Positions 54,784 through 64,000 of a stretch of DNA of 64,000 nucleotides are shown one piece after another. Under the pieces are notes generated by a model, which searched no databases, was not told the DNA's origin, and was given only the letters and a program-made list of their open reading frames with translations. The DNA comes from Deltaproteobacteria bacterium (lineage in GTDB: Bacteria; Myxococcota_A; Polyangia; JAAYKL01), in the NCBI GenBank assembly GCA_016935665.1, contig JAFGQN010000110.1:19483-83482 (forward strand), read 5' to 3'. A program made the position numbers and the translations under genes. The stretch's first letter is position 1, and each line of letters opens with the position of its first letter.

Positions 54784-55269
54784 TTACAGCTTCTCCGACA
54801 AATTGGCCATTTCGATGGCGGCCATAGCTGCTTCTGCGCCTTTGTTACCTGCTTTGGTTCCAGCGCGTTCGATTGCCTGCTCAATGGTATCGGTGGTAAT
54901 GACGCCGTAGGTGACGGGTTTAGTGGATTCCATAGCCACCTGGGCGAGACCTTTGGTGACCTCGGCGCTGATGTACTCAAAATGAGGCGTTGCGCCGCGA
55001 ATCACAGCCCCCAGGGCAATAATGCCATCGGCATCGCTGGATTTGGCGAGTCGTTTGGCCACATGGGGAATTTCGAATGCGCCAGGCGCCCGATAGATGG
55101 TACATTTACTTACATCACAACCATGACGGCTGAGGGTATCGAGGCACCCTTCAACCAGTCTGTCGACGATAAAGTGATTGAATCTCGATACGATGATAGC
55201 GAATTTCCTGCCGCTGGCATCAAGATTTCCTTCTACAATCTGGGGGGAGAGAGATGTGAATTCACTCAT
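54784..55269 (-). CDS. ribH: 6,7-dimethyl-8-ribityllumazine synthase
   Basis: 161 residues. Condenses the pyrimidinedione with dihydroxybutanone phosphate. Signature [32 protein letters not shown] (substrate loop) and [14 protein letters not shown], with the general-base His in [12 protein letters not shown] region. GAGGAGG lies upstream. It overlaps the end of ribBA. Confidence 0.96.
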   Translation of the reverse strand: MSEFTSLSPQIVEGNLDASGRKFAIIVSRFNHFIVDRLVEGCLDTLSRHGCDVSKCTIYRAPGAFEIPHVAKRLAKSSDADGIIALGAVIRGATPHFEYISAEVTKGLAQVAMESTKPVTYGVITTDTIEQAIERAGTKAGNKGAEAAMAAIEMANLSEKL

Positions 55270-56398
55270 TATTTTTAACCTCCTCAAGGGATATTTGCGT
55301 TGCGGATTCGAATCCCCACGCACGAACGCCAATCAGTCTGTGGGGATTGTTTGAAATGACCTGCAGTTTGCGGACGCCCAAGTCGAGCAGAATCTGCGCA
55401 CCAATACCGTATTCCCGGATAATCACGTCGTTGCGCACGTCCGCTCCCGTGCCCAGCGCCTGATGCAGTTGTGTTTTGACGGTGTCCCTGGATGGGAGAA
55501 AAAGAATCACTCCTCGGCCCCTTTGAATAATGGCGTCAATCAGTTCCTGAATGGATGGGCTGTTGGGACGCGTGACAGCGCCAAAGACATCATCGGCAAC
55601 GTTGGCCACGTGGGCTCGGATGGGAACCGGTTCCCCGTCATCGATTGGTCCCAGGGTCAATGCCACATATTCGGTGCGCATAATACCGGGGAGCGCTTCG
55701 TAGACATGTGCCGTGAATATTGCTTTTTTCGTGGTTCCCAGTTCAATTTCGTATTTGCCGTAAGGCTCCACAAGTCGATCGTGCTGAAGCCGAAACTCAA
55801 TGAGATCGGCCACACTGATGATGACCAGATTGTGTTCTTCTCCAAATTTTCGCAGGTCGTCCATTCTGGCCATGGTCCCATCGGGCTTCATGATTTCGCA
55901 GATGACCCCGGCTGGCTCCAGCCCGGCAAGTCGCGCGAGATCCACGGACCCTTCGGTTTGCCCCGTGCGCTGAAGTACCCCGCCTGGCATGGCCCTTAGT
56001 GGAAACACATGCCCTGGACTGATCAAATCGGTGGGTCTCGAATCCGGATTCGCACACACGCGGGTGGTGTGTGCGCGATCTGCAGCGCTGATGCCAGTGC
56101 TCACGCCTTTGGCGGCTTCAACGGATACGGTGAACGCAGTTCCCAGAGATGTCTGGTTGGTGGCCACCATCATTGGCAGTTGAAGGCGTTCCACCTGTTT
56201 GGGGGTCAGTGTGACGCAAATCAGACCGCACCCTTTTGTTGCCATGAACGTAATATCTTCGGGGGTGACCAGCTCCGCGGCCATCACCAGGTCACCTTCA
56301 TTTTCGCGATCCTCATCATCCACCAGGATGACCATGCGACCGGCTTTAATTTCGTCGATGGCTTTTTGCACGCGGGCAATGGCCTTTTGCTGCTCCAT
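55262..56398 (-). CDS. ribBA: Dihydroxybutanone phosphate synthase with degenerate GTP cyclohydrolase II domain
   Basis: 378 residues. The RibB half is complete: [13 protein letters not shown] (26-38), [19 protein letters not shown] and GHVFPLRA with the catalytic Glu in [12 protein letters not shown]. The C-terminal RibA-like half keeps the fold ([27 protein letters not shown]) but lacks the three zinc cysteines and the 'EGRGIGL' segment, which reads [14 protein letters not shown], so GTP cyclohydrolase II activity is unlikely. Such RibB-only fusions are common in proteobacteria, which need ribA elsewhere. Confidence 0.9.
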   Translation of the reverse strand: MEQQKAIARVQKAIDEIKAGRMVILVDDEDRENEGDLVMAAELVTPEDITFMATKGCGLICVTLTPKQVERLQLPMMVATNQTSLGTAFTVSVEAAKGVSTGISAADRAHTTRVCANPDSRPTDLISPGHVFPLRAMPGGVLQRTGQTEGSVDLARLAGLEPAGVICEIMKPDGTMARMDDLRKFGEEHNLVIISVADLIEFRLQHDRLVEPYGKYEIELGTTKKAIFTAHVYEALPGIMRTEYVALTLGPIDDGEPVPIRAHVANVADDVFGAVTRPNSPSIQELIDAIIQRGRGVILFLPSRDTVKTQLHQALGTGADVRNDVIIREYGIGAQILLDLGVRKLQVISNNPHRLIGVRAWGFESATQISLEEVKNNE

Positions 56399-56407
56399 AA
56401 GTTTAAA

Positions 56408-57061
56408 TTACCTCATAAAGCCGTTCTGCATAAGCAACGCCATGGAGACGCCATTATTTTCGGCTTTGTATTGCGGGTTATCAAATCGTCTCGTAATATA
56501 TTTGGCGAGAATGTCGGTTTCAATATTGACCATATCACCCGTATTCAGGTTGCCAAGAGTGGTGTGCTGGAGAGTGACCGGGATAATCATCACTTCAAAC
56601 ATTGTGTCGGTGACCGCATTCACCGTCAGACTGACGCCATCGATGGTGACCGATCCTTTGGGGGCAATCTGATATTTTAACTCCTCTGAATCCGGCAAAG
56701 CGAACTGAAAGCGGGAAGCGGCATTTTCCCTGATACGGCCAAGCACCCGGACCCACGCATCGACGTGTCCGGCAACCAGATGCCCTCCCAGGGGGGTGCT
56801 CAGTGTCAGCGCCTTTTCGAGATTGACTGCTGTCCCGGCTAAAAGGTTTCCAATTCCCGATATTTGCAGCGTTTCTCTGGAGGCAAACACTGAGAATGTA
56901 CTGCCGGAGAATTCGGTTACAGAGAGACATGCGCCATTGATGGCAATACTTTCCCCATAGGTAAACGTCTGAAAATCGGAATCGATGGTCAAGCTGGCTT
57001 CGGCGCCACGCTGAGTGAATGCCTTAACTTTGCCAATACATTGTATAAGTCCGGTAAACAT
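56408..57061 (-). CDS. ribE: Riboflavin synthase, alpha type
   Basis: 217 residues of two lumazine-binding repeats, catalysing the final dismutation to riboflavin. MFTGLIQCIGKV, NGACLSVTEF, GGHLVAGHVDAW and the second-half DGVSLTVN, LGNLNTGDMVNIETDILAKY are diagnostic. Ten-base gap to ribBA. First gene of the ribE-ribBA-ribH-nusB operon; no FMN riboswitch consensus was seen in the 200 bases upstream. Confidence 0.96.
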   Translation of the reverse strand: MFTGLIQCIGKVKAFTQRGAEASLTIDSDFQTFTYGESIAINGACLSVTEFSGSTFSVFASRETLQISGIGNLLAGTAVNLEKALTLSTPLGGHLVAGHVDAWVRVLGRIRENAASRFQFALPDSEELKYQIAPKGSVTIDGVSLTVNAVTDTMFEVMIIPVTLQHTTLGNLNTGDMVNIETDILAKYITRRFDNPQYKAENNGVSMALLMQNGFMR

Positions 57062-57265
57062 TTTTCAGTACTTAACTCCCAGACAACCGTCAGCCCGGCT
57101 GAGAGGAACGAGACTATACACAAAGAAGGCGCTTTTTCCAGGGATTTTTCCGTTATTTAAAGACTATAAAATAATTTCATAGTGCTCTTGCTTTAAACAC
57201 TATCGGTATGGCCGCCGAACGATGTTGAATAATGTTAATTTTTGCTTCGTATTCGGGAGCGCGAA

Positions 57266-57643
57266 TCATTGGCATTTGACCGGCGGCGGGACGACGGATC
57301 GTCTTGAGATGTATTCGGGCAGCAGTTCCTTGCCTTCTTTTATATCCTGAAACTGAATACCCAATCCAGGCACCGCGGATTCGGTGATGCCATCGGATGA
57401 TTCAATGTGCGAATTGCTTTTCCAGGCCACTTTGCCCCGTGCCTGCAAATCGCCAATATCCTGCAAACTAATCCGGATATCTATTACTGTTCCCGTGTCG
57501 AGGATGGGAAGTGTCTGAAGAAACAATCCGTCCGTACTCAGATTTGTGACAGTGCCAAATAGAGTAATACTCTCCTGTTCAACCCAGCACTGGCAATTGG
57601 CAATGCAACGGGCGCTCGCTCTTCGATCTGTTTTATTACCCAA
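57266..57643 (-). CDS. PilZ-domain protein
   Basis: 125 residues. DRRASARCIANCQCW and TNLSTDGLFLQTLP give the PilZ pattern RxxxR...xxSxxG for cyclic di-GMP. GLGIQF near the end is also typical. The start is probably TTG (57643). Probably monocistronic. Confidence 0.82.
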   Translation of the reverse strand: MGNKTDRRASARCIANCQCWVEQESITLFGTVTNLSTDGLFLQTLPILDTGTVIDIRISLQDIGDLQARGKVAWKSNSHIESSDGITESAVPGLGIQFQDIKEGKELLPEYISRRSVVPPPVKCQ

Positions 57644-57855
57644 AATGAAGTCATCCTTCGCCCCCCGGCTTTGGCGATTTTATGACACCGAATCCGGGAT
57701 TGCAACGTAAAATATGGGATAACTACCCAAAAGTAATGTGTATTTTGGGATATAGGGTTTCACGGTTAAAACGAGGGATTTCACGGATGAAACCTTGGCT
57801 ACAGTGATTTGAAAATTTCCCTGGCAAAGGAGTGGCCGACGAGTCAGCTGTTGGC

Positions 57856-59292
57856 CTATTCGCGAATTTTGCTGGTAACGATGTGGACGGCCTCTTCGAG
57901 TTTGATGCGATCCTGTCGCATGTCATCTCTGTAACGAATGGTTACAGTGCCGTCTTCTTTTGTCTGGCCATCCACAGTGATGCAGAATGGGGTTCCCGCT
58001 TCGTCCTGTCTGGCATAGCGACGACCAATGGCATCTTTTTCATCGTAGAAGGCATTGATGCCATTTCTGAGAAAATCTTTAACAATTTCGCGCGCTTTAC
58101 CGGTGAGCCATTCGTCTTTTTTCACCAGGGGCAATAACGCCACCTTGATGGGAGCCAGTCTTGGATGCAGTCTGAGTACAACGCGCCCGTCTTTACGCCC
58201 TTCACTGGGGGGCTCCTCATCGTATGCGTCCAGAAGAAACATGAGCACTGTTCGGGTGGCGCCGGCGGCCGGTTCAATGACGTAGGGCAAATAATGTACA
58301 CCCTGTTTACCGGTTTCGGGATTGATTTTAACCGGATCAAAATATGTCAGTTTTTTACCGGAGGCCTCCTGATGTTTTTTCAGGTCGTAATTCGTGCGGT
58401 TGGCGATGCCTTCCAGTTCGTCCCATCCCCAGGGGTATTTGTATTCCACGTCATAACAGCCATCGGCGTAGTGCGCCAGTTCATCGTCCTCGTGGGCGCG
58501 CAGTCTGAGGTTCTCTTTTTTGCAGCCCAGGCGGACATACCAGTCGAATCGCTCCTGCTTCCAGTAATCCAGCCAGTTTGGGGCTTCTTCCGGTGGACAG
58601 AAATATTCCATTTCCATTTGCTCGAACTCGCAGGAACGGAAGATGAAGTGTTCCACCGTAATTTCGTTGCGGAATGATTTTCCCTGCTGAGCAATACCAA
58701 ATGGCGGCTTCAACCGATAGGTGGATTGCACGTTCAGGAAATTCACAAACATGGCCTGCGCGGTTTCCGGTCGCAGATAGACCGTTGAATCGCCGGTATC
58801 CACCGGGCCAAGGTTGGTTTTAAACAACAGATTGAACTCCCTCTCCTCGGAGAGATTGGGCGAACCACACTCGGGGCATACATATGGCTGATTGGCAACA
58901 CCGGTCACCGTTTTGCCCTGTGCGCGGTATTTGACTTCCGCCCCTTTTTCCACCACCGGGGCTTTGTCTGCGCGGAATCTCGTTTTGCAGTCCTTGCAAT
59001 CCACCAGCGGATCGGAAAATCCGCCCACGTGTCCCGATGCCTGCCAGACTTTGGGGGACATGATGATGGACGCATCCAACCCCACCACATCTTCGCGCTC
59101 GTGCACCATGGAGCGCCACCACTCAGCCATGACGTTTCGTTTGAGTTCCACGCCCAGCGGGCCGTAGTCGTAGGCGGATTTCAAGCCGCCGTATATTTCG
59201 GAAGACTGAAAGACAAATCCTCTACGCTTGCAGAGCCCAACAATCTTTTGCATTAAATCCGATTCAGCTGAATTTTTCTTTTTATCACCCAT
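57856..59292 (-). CDS. glyS: Glycyl-tRNA synthetase, single-chain dimeric type
   Basis: 478 residues of the class II, homodimeric (non-alpha2beta2) type. Motifs are GFVFQSSEIYGGLKSAYDYGPLG, STVYLRPETAQAMFVNF (motif 2) with FGIAQQGKSFRNEI, and the anticodon domain near the C-terminus (FCITVDGQTKEDGTVTIRYRD). A zinc-like CKDC...CPEC insertion is present. GGGAGA lies before the ATG. Longer in-frame extensions lack a ribosome site. Confidence 0.97.
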   Translation of the reverse strand: MGDKKKNSAESDLMQKIVGLCKRRGFVFQSSEIYGGLKSAYDYGPLGVELKRNVMAEWWRSMVHEREDVVGLDASIIMSPKVWQASGHVGGFSDPLVDCKDCKTRFRADKAPVVEKGAEVKYRAQGKTVTGVANQPYVCPECGSPNLSEEREFNLLFKTNLGPVDTGDSTVYLRPETAQAMFVNFLNVQSTYRLKPPFGIAQQGKSFRNEITVEHFIFRSCEFEQMEMEYFCPPEEAPNWLDYWKQERFDWYVRLGCKKENLRLRAHEDDELAHYADGCYDVEYKYPWGWDELEGIANRTNYDLKKHQEASGKKLTYFDPVKINPETGKQGVHYLPYVIEPAAGATRTVLMFLLDAYDEEPPSEGRKDGRVVLRLHPRLAPIKVALLPLVKKDEWLTGKAREIVKDFLRNGINAFYDEKDAIGRRYARQDEAGTPFCITVDGQTKEDGTVTIRYRDDMRQDRIKLEEAVHIVTSKIRE

Positions 59293-59554
59293 AAATATTC
59301 TCCCAAAAGTTAGCGTTCTTTTTTGGTTCGCCAATTTCCGCGTGTTTGTACATCGACGCTCAAGAAAACCCAAGTTTTGATTGCGGTTTTAACAGTCTTC
59401 TACCAATTGAATTGCAATTAATTGCAAATCAGTGTCGAAAACACTTGCGTCCTCACCGAAAAATTGCATAAGAAGGTTGCGAGGCGGATACAAATGTATT
59501 TATATTGAGGACAGTGCGACACTGCATTACTTTACTGCATAAGGAGACTTCATC

Positions 59555-60667
59555 ATGAAAAAAGTGGGTATCGTTGGTTGGCGCGGGATGGTCGGTTCCG
59601 TTTTGATGGACAGAATGATCAGCGAGAACGATTTTGACCATTTCGAGCCGTTCTTTTTTTCCACCTCTCAGGCCGGGCAGGCCGGCCCGGAAGTTAAAGG
59701 CAAATCGACCACTCTGAAAGATGCGTTCGATATTGAAGAACTGAAACAGCTGGACATTATTGTGACCTGCCAGGGCGGTGGATATACCAAAGACGTGGCG
59801 CCCAAACTGAAGGCCACCGGATGGGACGGATACTGGATTGACGCCGCCAGCGCCATGCGAATGGACGATGACGCGATAATTGTTCTGGATCCCGTGAATC
59901 GTCCGGTGATTGACAAAGGCCTTAAAAGTGGCGTGAAAAATTATATTGGCGGCAACTGCACCGTGAGCCTGATGCTGATGGCCATTGGTGGCCTGTTTAA
60001 GGCTGATTTGGTGGAGTGGGTCACGTCAATGACATATCAGGCGGCGTCCGGGGCCGGTGCTCAGAATATGCGCGAACTGGTAAAGCAGATGGGCGCGATT
60101 GCAGACAGTGCGGGTGAATTGACAAGCCCGTCCGCATCGGCGCTCGAACTGGATAAAACCGTGCTGGAATGCATGAACAGCGCTGATTTTCCCATTGCGC
60201 ATTTTGGGGCGCCGCTGGCGGGCAGTGTGTTGCCGTGGATTGATTCCGCCCTCGAAAACGGGCAGAGCCGTGAAGAGTGGAAAGGTGTGGCGGAAACCAA
60301 CAAGATTCTGGAAACGGCCACAACCATTCCAGTGGATGGCACCTGTGTGCGTATTGGCGCCATGCGTTGCCATAGCCAGGGGCTGACAATCAAGCTGAAG
60401 AAGGATTTGCCCATTTCGGAAATCGAGTCAATTATCGCCAATGATAACGACTGGGTGAAACTGGTTCCCAATACCAAAGAAGCGACCATCGCTGAATTAA
60501 CGCCGGCGGCGGTGACCGGGACACTGACGATTCCTGTGGGGCGTGTCCGCAAAATGAATCTGGGCTCCGAATATCTGAACGTCTTCACTGTGGGCGACCA
60601 ATTGCTTTGGGGCGCTGCAGAGCCCGTTCGGCGCATCCTGCGAATCGTTCTGGATTATTTAAAATAA
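59555..60667 (+). CDS. asd: Aspartate-semialdehyde dehydrogenase
   Basis: 370 residues of the E. coli type. NADP motif [14 protein letters not shown] at the start, catalytic Cys135 in [10 protein letters not shown], and [19 protein letters not shown]. It feeds lysine/diaminopimelate, threonine and methionine synthesis. AAGGAG precedes the ATG; the stop lies ~50 bases before a strong terminator. Confidence 0.97.
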   Translation: MKKVGIVGWRGMVGSVLMDRMISENDFDHFEPFFFSTSQAGQAGPEVKGKSTTLKDAFDIEELKQLDIIVTCQGGGYTKDVAPKLKATGWDGYWIDAASAMRMDDDAIIVLDPVNRPVIDKGLKSGVKNYIGGNCTVSLMLMAIGGLFKADLVEWVTSMTYQAASGAGAQNMRELVKQMGAIADSAGELTSPSASALELDKTVLECMNSADFPIAHFGAPLAGSVLPWIDSALENGQSREEWKGVAETNKILETATTIPVDGTCVRIGAMRCHSQGLTIKLKKDLPISEIESIIANDNDWVKLVPNTKEATIAELTPAAVTGTLTIPVGRVRKMNLGSEYLNVFTVGDQLLWGAAEPVRRILRIVLDYLK

Positions 60668-60716
60668 ATTCGTCGCGTCTGCAGAGACATTTAAAAAAAA
60701 ATTCCAATAATTGAAT

Positions 60717-60753
60717 GGGGGACGTTTTTGAAATAACGCCCCCTTGTTTTTTT
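60717..60753 (+). terminator. Rho-independent terminator of asd
   Basis: A GC-rich hairpin (GGGGG-A-CGTT stem paired with AACG-CCCCC) is followed by TTGTTTTTTT, a classical intrinsic terminator. Confidence 0.9.
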
Positions 60754-60812
60754 ATTTATCTGAAAAATGGATCAGGGCAATAGAGTTCTGCCAAAGGAAA
60801 GAAAAAACGTAG

Positions 60813-60865
60813 GGCGGTAGTTTATCTGCCGCCTTGCCCTGGCAGCGGCCGGGCATAAAGCCCGG
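60813..60865. repeat. Two adjacent GC-rich hairpins, REP-like
   Basis: Hairpin one (60813-60833) has an eight-pair stem with a TTTAT loop. Hairpin two (60849-60865) is CCGGGC-ATAAA-GCCCGG. Paired palindromes between genes are typical of REP elements; no other full copy was noticed here. Confidence 0.5.
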
Positions 60866-60920
60866 ACCCCACATTTCGAGAACTCGATTGCCCTGGCAAA
60901 TGGATTGATTGGAGTTGACT

Positions 60921-62060
60921 ATGCAGGAATTGTCAAAGGAGCGATTGGACGCACTGATTCAATGCAAAGATGTGACCACGGCAGATTATGCGCAAATTGT
61001 GGACTGGGTGAAAGCTGAGCCTGGCATCTCGCAGTTCGCACCGGACGGCATCTGTCGCATAGATCCCCGCAATCGGCGCATGACGATTTATAATGCGGCG
61101 CGGAGCAAACGCCCCCAGGACAATCGCAGTGCAAAACCCCCAGAGCCGGTGGCATCGTCGAAACCCTGTCCCATTTGTGAAGGCAAAACCACACGTCCCA
61201 TAGATGTGGCGTCGCTCGGTCGCGGATTTACGTTTATTAACAAGAATCTGTTTCCCTGTTTTTTTAATGCCGGCGAAGAGGCCACGCGGGCTGTCACGCC
61301 ACAAAATGAGTTGCAGATGGATGCGGGCGTTCCGGTGGGCAATCACTACCTGCAGTGGACATCAACGGTTCACGACCACGACTGGTTTAATATGGATGTA
61401 GCGGATTTGACGATTGTTCTGGAGCGGCTGGGGGCTTTTGAAACCCACTTGCTGACGGCATCCAAAGAACAAATGCCCGCCACGTCGGAGTGGTACGGTG
61501 TTGCCAACACTCACGGATTTGTGCTGATGATGAAGAACTTTGGCGCTGCAGTGGGCGGTTCTCTGGCGCATGGACATCAGCAGGTGACTCATTCTAATGT
61601 GATTAGCAAATCCGCGTATGAGAACTGGCTTTTTCGAAAACAGCAGGGCATCTCTTTTTCGAAATACATGCAGCAGGTCACTCCAGAATCATTGAAACTG
61701 ATGGATTTGGGAGAGGCAATGCTGGCGGTGCCATACTTTATGCGCCGTCCAATGGGCGCCATGTTGTTTGTTAAAGATGATTCCAAAACGCTGCTTTCGG
61801 AGTTGACCGACAGTGAACGGGTGGCCACGGTGACCGGCATTCGCAAAATGGTGCGGTTGTATCATCGGCTGATGCCCGCCCTTTGCAGGGATGTGGCGTA
61901 CAATGTACTGTTTCATACAGGTCCCGGCGCGGGCATTTATGTGGAGTTTTTGCCGTACACTCAGGAAACGGGCGGCATGGAGCAATTGGGGCTCTGGGTT
62001 TGCCAGGACACGCCGGACGGTACGGCAACTGTATTGCGGGAGTACCTGGCCGCTGAATAG
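60921..62060 (+). CDS. GalT/HIT-superfamily nucleotidyltransferase-like protein
   Basis: 379 residues. A CPIC zinc-type pair is followed by NKNLFPCFF..., and the active-site motif GGSLAHGHQQV (HxHxQ), which marks galactose-1-phosphate uridylyltransferase relatives. Only one CxxC is obvious. It may transfer nucleotides between sugar-1-phosphates. ATG 60921 has GGAG upstream; an in-frame TTG lies 12 bases before. Confidence 0.82.
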   Translation: MQELSKERLDALIQCKDVTTADYAQIVDWVKAEPGISQFAPDGICRIDPRNRRMTIYNAARSKRPQDNRSAKPPEPVASSKPCPICEGKTTRPIDVASLGRGFTFINKNLFPCFFNAGEEATRAVTPQNELQMDAGVPVGNHYLQWTSTVHDHDWFNMDVADLTIVLERLGAFETHLLTASKEQMPATSEWYGVANTHGFVLMMKNFGAAVGGSLAHGHQQVTHSNVISKSAYENWLFRKQQGISFSKYMQQVTPESLKLMDLGEAMLAVPYFMRRPMGAMLFVKDDSKTLLSELTDSERVATVTGIRKMVRLYHRLMPALCRDVAYNVLFHTGPGAGIYVEFLPYTQETGGMEQLGLWVCQDTPDGTATVLREYLAAE

Positions 62061-62065
62061 CAGGG

Positions 62066-62785
62066 TTACTGGGCACCGGAATTGGATTTGGCGCTGGCAG
62101 AAGTCGCTGCACCAGACGGTTTCTTTGACGGCCACAGCGCCCCGGCAAATAATCCCATACCTGCCATGGATAAAAGGGCAATCGTTTCAAGAGACACGGC
62201 TTCGCTTTGATTGGCCAGATGCATCAGTTTGACGCCCGCCGCAGTATACAACAGCACCACTGGCGTGTCTCCCAGAAACGAACCGGTCACAAACGCACGA
62301 TACGGAATTTTCGCAACGGCGCAAAAGATGGTGATGGCGCCGTATGGCAGCGCCAGAATCATACGCAAACTGGCCACGGTTAGAGTGGGGCGGTTTTGCA
62401 GCCGTTGCTTAAATTTCTTTAATCGCTCCGGGAATTTGTTCGAATTTTTTGTGTGAATCATATTCCGGGTCAAAAAAAACAATCCACTCGTCCCCACAAG
62501 CGTTCCCAACAGGGTGACAATCGCGCCGGGAACAAAACCGAGCAGTGCGCCACTGACAAGATTGAAAATGGCTTTGGTCGGCAGTGTAAAGAGCATCCCC
62601 AGTGCGTGGAGAATGATCAGTATCAGAAATGTGCCGATGATATGCGCCGAAGCGGTGGCGTGCATTTGCTGCGTCAATTGCTGTACGGTTTTAAAATCCA
62701 GGTGCTTCATGCAAAGCAGCCATAGTGTGGCCAGTACCGCGGTCGCAATCAGCGCAAGGATGATGGTTTTGGGTTTTCTCTTCAT
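62066..62785 (-). CDS. VTT/SNARE-associated (TVP38/DedA-like) membrane protein
   Basis: 239 residues with five or six helices. The VTT signature appears as FTLPTKAIFNLVSGALLGFVPGAIVTLLGTLVGT and LRMILALPYGAITIFCAVAKIPYRAFVTGSFLGDTPVVLLY. These proteins act in lipid handling or membrane homeostasis. A Ser/Ala-rich tail is unusual. Convergent with the GalT-like gene (5 bases between stops). Confidence 0.86.
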   Translation of the reverse strand: MKRKPKTIILALIATAVLATLWLLCMKHLDFKTVQQLTQQMHATASAHIIGTFLILIILHALGMLFTLPTKAIFNLVSGALLGFVPGAIVTLLGTLVGTSGLFFLTRNMIHTKNSNKFPERLKKFKQRLQNRPTLTVASLRMILALPYGAITIFCAVAKIPYRAFVTGSFLGDTPVVLLYTAAGVKLMHLANQSEAVSLETIALLSMAGMGLFAGALWPSKKPSGAATSASAKSNSGAQ

Positions 62786-62871
62786 GGCTATATGTATTTA
62801 GCAGACGCTTTGTGTTATTCAAAGTGCAATAGTCGACCTGGGCGCGTAAAGATTATGATACAACGTGTGCC

Positions 62872-63390
62872 ATGAAAATAAGAGATGCACAGTATTGGGT
62901 AAGGCGGTTGCAGCTAACAGCGCATCCGGAAGGCGGCTATTATCGCGAAACCTATCGCAGTGATTTAATTATTCCAGCGTCCGCACTTGGTGGAACGTTT
63001 AAGGGACCGCGCAATGTATCGACAGCTATTTATTTTTTGCTCGAAAAAAAGCAATGTTCCGCCTTTCATCGCATTCGCTCCGATGAGTTGTGGCACTTTC
63101 ATATGGGGGATTCCCTGTTGATTCACATAATCCTCGACAATGGAACACTTCAATCGCAGCGACTTGGGCCGCATATCGAATCAGGGGACGCATTTCAGGT
63201 GGTGGTGCCCAAAGGGTGCTGGTTTGCAGCAGAAGTGCTTAATCCGGAATCGTATTCTCTTTGCAGTTGCACAGTCGCGCCAGGTTTTGCGTTTGACGAT
63301 TTTGAGCTGGCGGATCCAGAACATCTGGCAAAAACGTATCCTCAATATATGGACCTGATAAAAAGAATGCAACACGCTGCTTCATCCTGA
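62872..63390 (+). CDS. Cupin-family protein (DUF985)
   Basis: 172 residues. DUF985/Cupin_5 pattern: LTAHPEGGYYRETYRS, STAIYFLL, SAFHRIRSDELWHFHMGDSLLIHI, VVPKGCWFAAEV and APGFAFDDFELAD. Function is unknown; the cupin barrel could bind metal through the His residues at HRIRSDELWHFH. Divergent from the VTT gene. Confidence 0.93.
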   Translation: MKIRDAQYWVRRLQLTAHPEGGYYRETYRSDLIIPASALGGTFKGPRNVSTAIYFLLEKKQCSAFHRIRSDELWHFHMGDSLLIHIILDNGTLQSQRLGPHIESGDAFQVVVPKGCWFAAEVLNPESYSLCSCTVAPGFAFDDFELADPEHLAKTYPQYMDLIKRMQHAASS

Positions 63391-63691
63391 AAAAAAAATG
63401 GAACATCGTTTGTAACCTCTGGATATACTGGCTGAAATCGGAAACCCTGAATATCTTTTTTCCCTATTTATTCCGTGTTGTGTTGACTTCCCGGGTATTG
63501 TGCTAAATTTATGACCGGTTGCAACAGGTCTGATGGCGTCTTCTATTGAAAATTCCGTCAGGGGTGTGTTGCAGCACAATTGCCATCGGCTTGATGGCCA
63601 GCTTTCGGGGGCGTTTATCGCCAAAAAAAAAACAGTGTTGGAAACAGTTTACGGTCAACCGAGGCGTGAACTTGAGTGAAAGGGTAAAAAA
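63391..63691. other. Intergenic region before the terminal lipoprotein
   Basis: 301 bases, no supported gene. It ends with AAAGGG six bases before the ATG at 63692. Confidence 0.5.
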
Positions 63692-64000
63692 ATGAACTTT
63701 TCATTGACGAAGATTCTTGTATTGCTGGCAATGCTTCTCATTGTGATTTCGTGCGACGATGACAAGAAAGGAGGTGGCGGAACAACGGATACCGCATCGA
63801 CAACAGACTCTAATACGTCGTCGGATTCAGCCACTGTAGCGGATTCAGCCACCGTAGCGGATTCAGCCACTGTAGCGGATTCAGCCACCGTAGCGGATTC
63901 AGCCACTGTAGCGGATTCAGCCACCGTAGCGGATACGGCCACCGTAGCGGATACGGCCACCGTAGCGGATACGGCCACCGTAGCGGATACGGCCACCGTA
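63692..64000 (+). CDS. Lipoprotein with DSATVA tandem repeats (3' end outside window)
   Basis: The first 103 codons of a gene that runs off the right edge. Basic start, hydrophobic helix and lipobox VISC (Cys20), then DDDKKGGGG and a Thr/Ser linker. From about residue 45 it becomes near-perfect repeats DSATVA/DTATVA. The linker differs in composition from the D/S/G linkers of the glycosidases but plays the same spacer role after a lipid anchor; what follows cannot be seen. Confidence 0.85.
   Translation, partial: MNFSLTKILVLLAMLLIVISCDDDKKGGGGTTDTASTTDSNTSSDSATVADSATVADSATVADSATVADSATVADSATVADTATVADTATVADTATVADTATV
63826..64000 (+). repeat. 18-bp tandem repeat (GATTCAGCCACTGTAGCG type)
   Basis: At least nine units, alternating ACTGTA/ACCGTA at first, then switching to GATACGGCC in the last four. 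The array continues beyond the window. Near-identical units indicate recent expansion. Confidence 0.93.

Noticed and set aside
54366..54980. N-terminal extension of NusB (204 residues)
   Set aside because: The extra 66 residues read through ribH in another frame; the true start is 54782.
57062..57265. Possible FMN riboswitch before ribE
   Set aside because: The region lacks the conserved AGGGG...GAGCCCGCGAGC blocks; only a short CAGCC/GGCTG pairing is seen.
63655..63996. Minus-strand AVSATV repeat frame
   Set aside because: Shadow of the lipoprotein repeat; the plus strand has a ribosome site, start and lipobox.

Overview
The window reads as chromosome of an uncultured, probably anaerobic or facultative member of the Myxococcota/Deltaproteobacteria group. 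This is inferred from several features together: an Rnf complex, a very large Ser/Thr kinase-ATPase-TPR protein, a lipoprotein with a PEGA-domain partner, Cys-rich 'C..D.DC' lipoproteins, Pal/CpoB, PilZ proteins, and many lipoproteins with low-complexity D/S/G linkers. No rRNA, tRNA, CRISPR array, intact transposase or prophage was recognised.

Region 1 (1-7.1 kb, minus strand): rnfA-rnfB-rnfC-rnfD, with rnfD cut by the window edge, then a 1280-residue kinase. Region 2 (7.3-15 kb, plus strand): a SpoIIAA-like protein and a lipoprotein, then a sulfur-assimilation cluster (cysK, siroheme sulfite/nitrite reductase, a GltD-like iron-sulfur flavoprotein, cysH) and an SGNH-hydrolase lipoprotein. Region 3 (15-27.5 kb): a five-fold repeat membrane protein; a UbiA/DPPR-synthase-like, SMR and HEAT-repeat operon; MATE exporter; thioredoxin; Pal-like and CpoB-like proteins; EamA transporter; B3/B4 protein; A-type iron-sulfur carrier; PilZ; a truncated spondin domain; TetR; and a truncated GntP permease.

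Region 4 (27.5-53 kb) is the accessory and most distinctive part, a dispersed plant-polysaccharide (xylan) locus. It has three surface lipoproteins whose enzymes sit on long Asp-Ser/Thr-Gly linkers (a GH12-like protein that appears to lack its nucleophile, a GH10 xylanase, a GH43 enzyme), a XylFGH-type ABC importer, an outer-membrane porin, a PocR-domain hybrid histidine kinase, a GH15-like protein, KptA, a GNAT-nitrilase fusion and a Gfo/Idh oxidoreductase. A PEGA/lipoprotein gene pair lies between two 93-bp inverted repeats, followed by 1.4 kb of decayed sequence. Short CACATATG motifs precede the GH12-like, GH10 and porin genes.

Region 5 (53-64 kb) is mostly housekeeping: START-domain protein, riboflavin genes (ribE-ribBA-ribH) with nusB, a PilZ protein, glycyl-tRNA synthetase, aspartate-semialdehyde dehydrogenase, a GalT/HIT-like nucleotidyl transferase, a VTT membrane protein and a cupin. 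The window ends inside a lipoprotein made of an 18-bp tandem repeat.

Taken together: extracellular, outer-membrane-tethered glycosidases would cut xylan, the porin and XylFGH would import the sugars, and the Rnf complex would balance ferredoxin and NADH during fermentation. That functional picture is inference from gene content.
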